Positions 1-5,841 of a stretch of DNA of 5,871 nt are shown piece after piece. The position numbers and the translations under genes were made by a program. The stretch spans positions 1 through 5,871 of the forward strand of contig DKNZ01000048.1 in the NCBI GenBank assembly GCA_002469845.1, given 5' to 3'. The notes below the pieces were generated by a model. That model was given only the letters and a program-made list of their open reading frames with translations, did no database searches and was not told the DNA's origin. Source of the DNA: Cellvibrionales bacterium UBA7375. Its GTDB lineage: Bacteria > Pseudomonadota > Gammaproteobacteria > Pseudomonadales > Porticoccaceae. Numbering within the stretch: the stretch's first letter is position 1; each line of letters begins with the position of its first letter.

Positions 1-31
1 ACTCCCGATTTCAGTGGTTTAAATAAAAAAG
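1..31 (-). promoter_or_regulatory. Probable translation-initiation region of atpE (gene lies beyond the left edge)
   Basis: After the atpB stop the minus strand reads a T-rich run (CTTTTTTATTTAAA), then CCACTGAAATC, then CGGGAG (7 to 2) right at the window edge. In E. coli the atpB-atpE gap has the same order of parts: a U-rich stretch, an ACTGAAAC element and a GGAG Shine-Dalgarno. There it acts as a translational enhancer that boosts production of subunit c, which is needed in many copies. The resemblance and the expected gene order support the call. The atpE start codon itself is not in the window. Confidence 0.5.
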
Positions 32-1054
32 TTAGTGGTCTTCATGCGCCATACTTAAGTAGACGATAGTGAGAACCATAAAAATAAATGCTTGCAAGGT
101 GATAACCAAAATATGGAATACCGCCCAGCCCCATTGCATCAAGCCACCAGCGATGGCAAATATGCCGCCACTGAGTGTCATAATGATTGCTGCGATAAGG
201 ACTGTTTTACCGGTCGTTATCTTGCCTTTAAGGTTTAACCAGCAAACCCCGCAGACCAATGCAAACACAGCTAACCAAAATAAGAAGTTAGTGTGTTCAC
301 CGAATATTTGCGCATGGATACCACCAGCGGCTATTCCGCCACCGGCTCCAGCCGCAAACATCATTGCAATTAGAATAAAAATCATTTCGCCCGCATACAT
401 GTTACCGAACAAACGCAGGCCAAGAGAAAATGGTTTTGCCAATAGTCCCACTGTTTCCATAAATAGATTCACCGGTATAAAAGCCCAGTGATTAAATGGA
501 TGCATGGTTAATTCTTTGATAAAACCTGTACCTTTGATTTTGATAGAGTAATACAACATCAAGATAAACACGCCCAAGGCCATACCCATAGTAATATTGG
601 GGTCGGTTGAGGGAACAATTTTTTGATAGCCAACGCCGGCTTTTGCCAGCAGGTATGGAATAAGGTCGACGGGAATCAGGTCCATAAGATTCATTAGGAA
701 CACCCAGACAAAAATGGTCAGCGCTAGAGGTGCTACCATTTTATTAACGCCATGAAAGCTGTCTTTTACTGCGCCATCAATAAACTCTACAACGAGTTCA
801 ATAAAGTTTAGAAAGCCTGATGGTACGCCGGTAGTTGCCCGCTTTGCGGCGTAGCGAAACATCCAACAAAAAATGATTCCAAGACCTAGAGACCAGGCTA
901 GAGAGTCAACGTGAACGGCCATAAAGCCCATTTCGGCGGCTTCTTGTGCGCCATGGGCGAAGCTCCAACCATTTTCAGGGTGGTTGCCATAAACTAGATT
1001 TTGAAGGTGATGCTGAATATATTCAGTAGTGCTTGCGGGATTTTCGCCGGCCAT
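32..1054 (-). CDS. atpB: AtpB, F1Fo ATP synthase subunit a, with an extra internal membrane segment
   Basis: Integral membrane subunit of Fo that forms the proton half-channels against the c-ring. The 340-residue product is clearly longer than the E. coli (271) or Pseudomonas (about 289) protein. The N-terminus has the YIQHHLQNL motif at 12-20 and a periplasmic tract like that of Pseudomonas. The first helix is at about 50-68, then the APLALTIFVWVFLMNLMDLIP block at about 108-128. The key helix SLGLRLFGNMYAGEMIF (210-226) carries the essential arginine as Arg214 (E. coli Arg210), plus Asn218 and Glu223. The last helix, VFHILVITLQAFIFMVLTIVY (about 312-332), carries His314 and Gln321, the equivalents of E. 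coli His245 and Gln252. Between these two helices about 65 extra residues are inserted (about 232-305), containing two additional hydrophobic stretches. The frame is open throughout and both flanks are well conserved, so this is a real extension and not an error. The ATG at 1054 gives the standard start; only a modest GAGA-type ribosome site precedes it. Confidence 0.97.
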   Translation of the reverse strand: MAGENPASTTEYIQHHLQNLVYGNHPENGWSFAHGAQEAAEMGFMAVHVDSLAWSLGLGIIFCWMFRYAAKRATTGVPSGFLNFIELVVEFIDGAVKDSFHGVNKMVAPLALTIFVWVFLMNLMDLIPVDLIPYLLAKAGVGYQKIVPSTDPNITMGMALGVFILMLYYSIKIKGTGFIKELTMHPFNHWAFIPVNLFMETVGLLAKPFSLGLRLFGNMYAGEMIFILIAMMFAAGAGGGIAAGGIHAQIFGEHTNFLFWLAVFALVCGVCWLNLKGKITTGKTVLIAAIIMTLSGGIFAIAGGLMQWGWAVFHILVITLQAFIFMVLTIVYLSMAHEDH

Positions 1055-1095
1055 CTAATGTTCTCTACTCTGTATCTCAACAAACGTTGTCTGGT

Positions 1096-1473
1096 TTAAT
1101 GCTCTAGTGCTCGTTTGGTAACAAACAACTGGAGCGGTATCATCAGCAAAAAAGCTGCAAACAGTGCAATGTAATTCCACTGTGTTTCAAGGTTAAATAC
1201 CACAGCAAATAATGCCGCTGTTAGTACAACCTTGCCAAATTCTCCGCGGTACATGGACCTTACTGCTAAGCCCATCTGTCTGGCGCCGGCGTATTTAAAC
1301 GCCTGCCACGAAAACCATGCCTGAGGAATGATTTGTATCATGCCTCCCACCAGCGCCGACAATGCCAACAGCCTATCTTCAAGGCTGAGGGTACCCGTTA
1401 ACAATAGCAGAATTGCCAACTGATACATTGTTACTTTTAACATTTTAGGCTTTGGAATGGTCGTCTTGGTCAT
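1096..1473 (-). CDS. atpI: AtpI, F1Fo ATP synthase assembly protein
   Basis: Small inner-membrane protein encoded first in many atp operons. Family members help assemble the c-ring of Fo, and loss usually has mild effects. The product has 125 residues. Four hydrophobic spans are visible at about 12-30, 34-52, 79-95 and 100-117. The conserved basic loop between spans 2 and 3, GARQMGLAVRSMYRGEFGK (63-81), matches the GAR...VRSFYAGEAGK tract of Pseudomonas AtpI as I recall it. The N-terminus is short and basic. The ATG at 1473 has a good Shine-Dalgarno, AAAGGTGG (1487 to 1480), with a 6-base spacer, so the start is secure. It lies downstream of the atp promoter, and atpB follows after a 41-base gap. 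Sequence in this family drifts quickly, so identification rests on the loop motif, topology and position together. Confidence 0.92.
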   Translation of the reverse strand: MTKTTIPKPKMLKVTMYQLAILLLLTGTLSLEDRLLALSALVGGMIQIIPQAWFSWQAFKYAGARQMGLAVRSMYRGEFGKVVLTAALFAVVFNLETQWNYIALFAAFLLMIPLQLFVTKRALEH

Positions 1474-1514
1474 TTCAATCCACCTTTACCGACCTGAGAT
1501 AGATAAAATTTCGT

Positions 1515-1549
1515 CTATACCTCTTCGCGGATCGGCATTATAGGTATAG
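1515..1549. repeat. Inverted repeat with 8-base arms across the atp promoter start region
   Basis: CTATACCT (1515-1522) is repeated in inverted form as AGGTATAG (1542-1549), with 19 bases between. The arms are perfect and do not extend further. The upstream arm touches the first base of the -10 box, and the other lies just downstream of the predicted transcription start. It could be a two-site operator or chance symmetry. A loop of 19 bases and the AT-rich arms make a strong RNA hairpin unlikely, and only one arm would be transcribed. Confidence 0.4.
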
Positions 1550-1565
1550 TGTGATCGATATTCAA
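1537..1565 (-). promoter_or_regulatory. Sigma70-type promoter for the atp operon
   Basis: Read on the minus strand, a perfect -10 TATAAT (1542 to 1537) lies 17 bases after a -35 TTGAAT (1565 to 1560), which matches 4 of 6 consensus bases. It sits in the 147-base parB-atpI gap, pointing at atpI. Transcription would start near 1528-1532, giving a leader of about 55-58 bases before the atpI ATG. This is where atp operon promoters are known in other gammaproteobacteria. The start site itself is predicted, not measured. Confidence 0.82.
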
Positions 1566-1620
1566 CTCAACAGGGCGATCTATTGAAAAGTATTTTGACG
1601 TTTGTTTGATTTTTTATCGG

Positions 1621-2505
1621 TTATTTAAGGTGGCTGAGAATACCGTCAAGCTCGTCAACGCTGTTATAGCTTATGGTCAACTTTCCTGAGCCCTTTGAGC
1701 CGTGCTGAATTTTTACCGCCGCCCCCAACTTTTCTGATAATTCCGTTTGCAAATTTACTATATCTTGGTTTGCTGCGGTTTTGGTATTTTGAGTCACATT
1801 TGGTGATTGGAGTTTTTTGACCAAAACCTCCGTTTGACGAACAGTCAAACCATCACTGGCTACCGCCCTCGCTGCTTGGATTTGAACATCGCCCTCCAGA
1901 GCCAATAAACATTTGGCATGGCCAAGCTCTATATCGCCGCGCTCTAATTGTTGCTGAACCAGCTGTTGAAGCGCGGCAAGGCGCATTAGGTTGGTTACCG
2001 CAGATCTAGATTTTCCAACCGCCTCAGCCACTTGCTGTTGTGTCAGGTTAAACTCATCTTGCAGTCGAATTAAGGCTTGGCTTTCTTCAATAGCGTTTAG
2101 GTCTTCGCGCTGGATGTTTTCAATCAGGGCCATGGCAATGGTGGCTTGATCAGATATATCTCTGACCATCGCTGGAATTTCATCTAGCCCAGCCAGCTGT
2201 GCTGCTCGCCAGCGTCTTTCGCCAGCGATTATTTCGTATTTATCTTGGCCTATCCCGCGAACCATGATGGGCTGAATAAGTCCCTGGCTGGCAATAGAAT
2301 CCGCAAGCTCTTGGAGGCTGTCACTATTGAATTCTCGCCTAGGCTGGTATTGGCCTCGCTGAAGAAACTCAACCGGTATTTGCTTTAAGTTACCAGCCGC
2401 AACCCCATGATCACCCTCGGCCAAGCCTTGATCTGCATTAATTTCTTCTGCAAGTCCCAACAGTGCGTCTAACCCTTTACCCAAGCTCTGTCTTTTTGTG
2501 GCCAT
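1621..2505 (-). CDS. parB: ParB (Spo0J), chromosome-partitioning parS-binding CTPase
   Basis: Centromere-binding protein. It loads at parS sites near the origin, binds CTP, closes as a sliding clamp, spreads on DNA and stimulates ParA (established for the family). The product has 294 residues, a normal length. The N-terminal KGLDALLG segment at 10-17, within an N-terminus beginning MATKRQSLGKG, is the region that contacts ParA in relatives. The CTP-binding ParB/Sulfiredoxin-like domain follows: box I QYQPRREF at 52-59, the GERRWRA box at 95-101 and the ENIQRED box at 129-135. A helix-turn-helix for parS recognition is at about 154-176 (LTQQQVAEAVGKSRSAV). A variable linker spans about 233-250, and the C-terminal dimerisation domain ends at 294. 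The ATG at 2505 has a clear AAAGGA 9 bases upstream, inside the last codons of parA. The next gene downstream, atpI, is 147 bases away with its own promoter, so parB probably ends the mnmG-rsmG-parA-parB unit. No parS-like CACGTG-core site was seen in the window. Confidence 0.97.
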   Translation of the reverse strand: MATKRQSLGKGLDALLGLAEEINADQGLAEGDHGVAAGNLKQIPVEFLQRGQYQPRREFNSDSLQELADSIASQGLIQPIMVRGIGQDKYEIIAGERRWRAAQLAGLDEIPAMVRDISDQATIAMALIENIQREDLNAIEESQALIRLQDEFNLTQQQVAEAVGKSRSAVTNLMRLAALQQLVQQQLERGDIELGHAKCLLALEGDVQIQAARAVASDGLTVRQTEVLVKKLQSPNVTQNTKTAANQDIVNLQTELSEKLGAAVKIQHGSKGSGKLTISYNSVDELDGILSHLK

Positions 2506-2511
2506 GAATTG

Positions 2512-3297
2512 TTATCCTTTATTTTCGGTTAAGTTTTGTTGTTTGCGAAGTATTTCGCCAGCCAAAGCCAGATAGGCCAGCGAGCCTTTTGCGTTTTTAT
2601 CATATGCTAATGCCGGCTTTCCATGACTAGGAGCCTCAGCTAATCTTACATTTCGCGGAATACTAACGCGGTAAACAGCATCGCCAAAATACTTTCTAAG
2701 TTGGGCTGAAACTGCATTGGTTAATCCGTTTCGAGGATCGTACATAGTTCTAAGTATGCCCTCAATTTTAAGCTTTGGATTTATTAGTTTGGCAATTTGA
2801 CGAATAGTATTGTTGAGCGCTGATAAGCCTTCTAGGGCGTAATATTCACACTGCATTGGAATAATAACGCCCTCGCTGGCCACCAACGCATTTACTGTGA
2901 GCATGTTTAATGAGGGTGGGCAGTCGATAATAATATAATCATAGTTATCCGCCACTCGCTGTAGGGCAAAGCGCAGTCGTGTTTCTCGGCCTATCTCTTG
3001 AATTAACTCAACTTCAGCCGCTACCAGATCGCCATTTGCAGGAATTAGGTGGTATTTACCGGTCTCTGACGGGACTATGCATTCTTCAATTGGTTTTTTT
3101 TCGGTCAGAACATCGTATACGCTATGTTCGCATTTTTGTTTATCGATACCAGACCCCATGGTGGTGTTGCCTTGTGGGTCTAAGTCTAAAAGTAGAACGC
3201 GCTTTTTGTAGGCGGCAAGTGAAGCGGCAAGGTTTACGCTGGTAGTGGTCTTTCCGACCCCGCCTTTTTGATTAGCAATTGATAGTATTCGAGCCAC
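2512..3297 (-). CDS. parA: ParA (Soj), chromosome-partitioning ATPase
   Basis: Deviant Walker-type ATPase that binds DNA non-specifically as an ATP dimer and works with ParB-parS to segregate the chromosomal origin. From the chosen GTG start (3297) the product has 261 residues, normal for chromosomal Soj. The deviant Walker A motif KGGVGKTT is at 11-18, directly after the N-terminal strand as in relatives. Walker A' (LLLDLDPQGN) is at 35-44. Walker B (YIIIDCPPSL) is at 121-130 with Asp125. The conserved IPRNVRLAEAPSHGKPA tract is at about 213-229. There is no N-terminal helix-turn-helix, which fits a chromosomal rather than a P1/F-plasmid type. A longer frame opens at a GTG at 3336 (274 residues, overlapping rsmG by 14 bases), but it has no Shine-Dalgarno and adds 13 unconserved residues. 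The 3297 start is preceded by TAAAGGA. The stop lies 6 bases before parB, so the two are co-translated. An A8 run occurs at 3094-3101. Confidence 0.96.
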   Translation of the reverse strand: MARILSIANQKGGVGKTTTSVNLAASLAAYKKRVLLLDLDPQGNTTMGSGIDKQKCEHSVYDVLTEKKPIEECIVPSETGKYHLIPANGDLVAAEVELIQEIGRETRLRFALQRVADNYDYIIIDCPPSLNMLTVNALVASEGVIIPMQCEYYALEGLSALNNTIRQIAKLINPKLKIEGILRTMYDPRNGLTNAVSAQLRKYFGDAVYRVSIPRNVRLAEAPSHGKPALAYDKNAKGSLAYLALAGEILRKQQNLTENKG

Positions 3298-3310
3298 TGG
3301 TAAACCATTT

Positions 3311-3317
3311 TCCTTTA
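3311..3317 (-). promoter_or_regulatory. Shine-Dalgarno for parA that decides between two GTG starts
   Basis: On the minus strand TAAAGGA lies in the 25-base gap between the rsmG stop and the GTG at 3297, with a 13-base spacer. The spacer is longer than optimal. The competing upstream GTG at 3336 is preceded only by an A-rich stretch without a purine core. The site therefore favours the shorter ParA, which also agrees with the usual position of Walker A in the family. No experimental support is available here. Confidence 0.6.
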
Positions 3318-3322
3318 ACGAA

Positions 3323-3970
3323 TTATTGCGAGTCACCCGTTTTTATTATTTTTATAAGGTGCCTCTCGCTGTCTATTTGAGGTACTTTTACCTCTGACAG
3401 ATCAACGACCTTATAGGCTTTCGTGATTTGGCTCAACTCTGAATCGGGTTTTTTTCCTTTCATCGCCAAAAAAAAGCCTGTATCGGACACCAAATGGTCG
3501 CATTGGTTAAGCATATCAGAGATGGCGCTAAATGCGCGGCTTAAGACAATATCATAGGGTTTTTGTGACTGATAATTCTCTACCCTTTGGTTTACTTCCC
3601 TAGCGTTTTCGAGGGATAGGTCGCTGATTGCTTGAAATAAAAATCTTGTTTTTTTTCCGTTGCTATCTAACAGTGTGAAATTAATATTAGTGTTTAAAAT
3701 TGCCAGTGGTATTCCGGGTAACCCGGGGCCTGTTCCCACATCAATAATTTCTTTGCCTGCCTGAATGTAGGGATGGATAGCCAGGCTGTCCAGCAGATGT
3801 AGGCGTACCATCTGAATGGGATCGCGAATGGCTGTTAGGTTATAGGCTTTATTCCATCGCTCTAGCAATTCGAGATATGTTAGTAGTTTTTCTAATTGCT
3901 GTGATGTGCAATCTATACCAAGAGTATTAATGCCGGCCTTTAATTCTTGATACCTATCTGATAGCGACAT
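3323..3970 (-). CDS. rsmG: RsmG (GidB), 16S rRNA (guanine-527-N7) methyltransferase
   Basis: SAM-dependent methyltransferase that makes m7G527 in the 530 loop of 16S rRNA. Loss of the family enzyme is known to give low-level streptomycin resistance. The 215-residue product matches the family length (E. coli 207). A helical N-terminal part carries the conserved RWNKAYNLTAIRDP tract at about 38-51. The SAM-binding motif IDVGTGPGLPGIPLA is at 76-90. The acidic/adenine-binding stretch LLDSNGKKTRFL is at 100-111, a conserved SRAF at 144-147 and a KGKK tract at 171-174. The ATG at 3970 lies 2 bases after the mnmG stop. There is only a weak purine tract (AAGAAAAA) upstream, inside the end of mnmG, so reinitiation from mnmG is the likely way it is translated. 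Three homopolymer runs of 7-8 bases sit in the second half of the gene (see findings). The reading frame is intact. Confidence 0.97.
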   Translation of the reverse strand: MSLSDRYQELKAGINTLGIDCTSQQLEKLLTYLELLERWNKAYNLTAIRDPIQMVRLHLLDSLAIHPYIQAGKEIIDVGTGPGLPGIPLAILNTNINFTLLDSNGKKTRFLFQAISDLSLENAREVNQRVENYQSQKPYDIVLSRAFSAISDMLNQCDHLVSDTGFFLAMKGKKPDSELSQITKAYKVVDLSEVKVPQIDSERHLIKIIKTGDSQ

Positions 3971-3972
3971 AG

Positions 3973-5841
3973 TTAAGCCGCATTTTTCTTAAGTGATACC
4001 AATAATAATGAAATAGCCGCTGGAGTAATGCCGGGAATTCTCGATGCTCGGGCAAGTGTTTCTGGTTTCGCTTCGTTCAATTTTTGCTTGACCTCGTTAG
4101 ATAGGCCGCTGACTTTATCGTAGTTGAAGGTTGCTGGAATTGCGGTGTTTTCATGGCGTCGCAATTTATCAATATCTTGCTGTTGGCGCTCGATATAACC
4201 GGCATATTTTACGTCTATTTCAATTTGCTCAGAAACCTTGCTATCAATATTTAACTCTGGGGTTAGTGCGGATATAGCACTGTGAGAAACTTCGGGACGC
4301 TTGAGTAGATCAAGCATGGAGTATTCTCGGGCTAATTTATTTTTCAAATAGGGCTCAATTTGCTTAGCTTCATATGAGTCTGGTTGAATCCAAGTGGATT
4401 TTATTCGTTGGCGCTCTATTGCTATGGCTTCTCTTTTGTCACAAAAACTCTGCCAATGACTATCTGTTACCAATCCTAACGCTCGGCCTTTTTCGGTTAA
4501 ACGAAGATCTGCATTATCCTCTCGTAGCAATAATCTATATTCTGCACGGCTGGTAAACATTCGGTACGGCTCACTGGTTCCCATACTAATAAGATCATCA
4601 ACAAGAACGCCTATATAGGCTTCATCTCGACCCGGGCACCAACTGTCTTTGTCTTGGACTTTGAGTGCAGCATTTGTACCTGCTAATAACCCTTGAGCGG
4701 CGGCTTCTTCATAGCCAGTGGTGCCGTTTATTTGTCCGGCAAAAAATAACCCCTGAACTGCTTTGGTTTCAAGGGAATATTTTAAATCCTGCGGATTAAA
4801 GTAGTCATATTCGATGGCGTAGCCTGGACGCATAATATGGGCGTTTTCAAAACCCTCTATGGAGCGCACCAGATTCAACTGAATATCAAACGGAAGGCTA
4901 GTAGATATACCATTGGGGTAGAGTTCGTGGGTATTTAAACCCTCGGGCTCTATAAACACCTGATGTTTGTCTTTATCCGCAAAGCGAACTACCTTATCTT
5001 CAATCGATGGGCAGTATCTAGGACCAACACCATCAATAACACCGGTGTATAGCGGCGATCTATCCATGCCGCCACGAATAACATCATGGGTTTTTTCGTT
5101 GGTGTAGGTTATCCAGCAGCATGTCTGCCTAGGATGGTCAGAAAGCTTGCCAAAATAGGACATTATGGGTTCAGGTTGATCACCCCATTGCTCTTGAAGG
5201 CCACTGAAATCAACACTTCGCGCATCTATTCTAGGGGGAGTACCGGTTTTTAGCCTTTCAATTCTAAATGGAAGCTGTCTAAAGCGTTTTGCCAGTTGTT
5301 CTGCTGGCGGGTCTCCTGCTCGACCTGCTGCGTAGTTTTCCATGCCAATATGGACCTTTCCCGCAAGAAAAGTGCCCGCGGTAACCACCACGGTTTTAGC
5401 ATAAAATTTCAAACCCATCTGGGTTGAAGCCCCAATTACCTTATCATCCTCAATAATAAGATCATCGACGGCTTGCTGAAAAATACTTAAATTTTCCTGA
5501 TTTTCAAGAAAGCTTCTTACTGCTGCTTTGTAGAGGGCTCTATCGGCTTGGGCTCTGGTCGCCCTCACAGCGGGACCTTTTCGCGCATTAAGAACACGGA
5601 ATTGTATGCCGGCTAAATCTGTTGCTTTAGCCATAACACCGCCTAGTGCATCAACTTCTTTTACTAGATGACTTTTTCCTAGACCACCAATTGCTGGGTT
5701 GCAGGACATCTGTCCCAGAGTCTCAATATTATGAGTGAGAAGGAGTGTTTTGCAGCCCATTCTAGCTGACGCAAGGCATGCCTCGGTTCCAGCGTGGCCA
5801 CCACCGATAACAATGACATCAAACTGTTCGCTATAACGCAT
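3973..5841 (-). CDS. mnmG: MnmG (GidA), tRNA uridine-5-carboxymethylaminomethyl modification enzyme
   Basis: FAD-dependent cytoplasmic enzyme. With its partner GTPase MnmE it installs the (carboxymethyl)aminomethyl group at C5 of the wobble uridine U34 in a set of tRNAs, using a methylene-tetrahydrofolate carbon and glycine or ammonium (known for the family). The 622-residue product is full length (E. coli has 629) and aligns with it end to end from memory. The FAD-binding glycine motif GGGHAG is at residues 13-18. The MSCNPAIGG tract with Cys47 follows. The family signature GPRYCPSIEDK, with catalytic Cys277, is at 273-283. A second signature, AGQINGTTGYEEAAAQG, is at about 368-384. The lysine- and arginine-rich C-terminal region from about residue 540 corresponds to the helical MnmE/tRNA-binding domain. 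The ATG at 5841 puts the Rossmann strand at the usual distance from the N-terminus. The 30 bases visible upstream are AT-rich next to the start and show no convincing Shine-Dalgarno. It is the first gene of the visible cluster; its stop lies 2 bases before the rsmG start, so coupled translation is likely. Confidence 0.98.
   Translation of the reverse strand: MRYSEQFDVIVIGGGHAGTEACLASARMGCKTLLLTHNIETLGQMSCNPAIGGLGKSHLVKEVDALGGVMAKATDLAGIQFRVLNARKGPAVRATRAQADRALYKAAVRSFLENQENLSIFQQAVDDLIIEDDKVIGASTQMGLKFYAKTVVVTAGTFLAGKVHIGMENYAAGRAGDPPAEQLAKRFRQLPFRIERLKTGTPPRIDARSVDFSGLQEQWGDQPEPIMSYFGKLSDHPRQTCCWITYTNEKTHDVIRGGMDRSPLYTGVIDGVGPRYCPSIEDKVVRFADKDKHQVFIEPEGLNTHELYPNGISTSLPFDIQLNLVRSIEGFENAHIMRPGYAIEYDYFNPQDLKYSLETKAVQGLFFAGQINGTTGYEEAAAQGLLAGTNAALKVQDKDSWCPGRDEAYIGVLVDDLISMGTSEPYRMFTSRAEYRLLLREDNADLRLTEKGRALGLVTDSHWQSFCDKREAIAIERQRIKSTWIQPDSYEAKQIEPYLKNKLAREYSMLDLLKRPEVSHSAISALTPELNIDSKVSEQIEIDVKYAGYIERQQQDIDKLRRHENTAIPATFNYDKVSGLSNEVKQKLNEAKPETLARASRIPGITPAAISLLLVSLKKNAA

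Noticed and set aside
69..491. Open frame of 140 codons on the plus strand
   Set aside because: It lies entirely antisense to conserved atpB codons, has low-complexity composition and no recognisable domain; it is a shadow of atpB.
901..920. GTCAACGTGAAC, at first glance like half of a parS site
   Set aside because: It lacks the palindromic CACGTG core and lies in conserved atpB coding sequence.
1079..1095. Near-palindrome ACAAACGTTGT in the atpI-atpB gap
   Set aside because: Imperfect, short, and without a following T run; no basis for calling an operator or terminator.
2979..3245. Open frame of 88 codons on the plus strand
   Set aside because: Antisense to the conserved Walker regions of parA, with no family resemblance.
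4374..4556. Open frame of 60 codons on the plus strand with a hydrophobic stretch
   Set aside because: Antisense to mnmG; the hydrophobicity is a by-product of the complementary codons, and no ribosome site was noted.
5101..5125. TTATCCAGC, a partial match to a DnaA box
   Set aside because: Two mismatches from TTATCCACA, isolated, and inside conserved mnmG codons.
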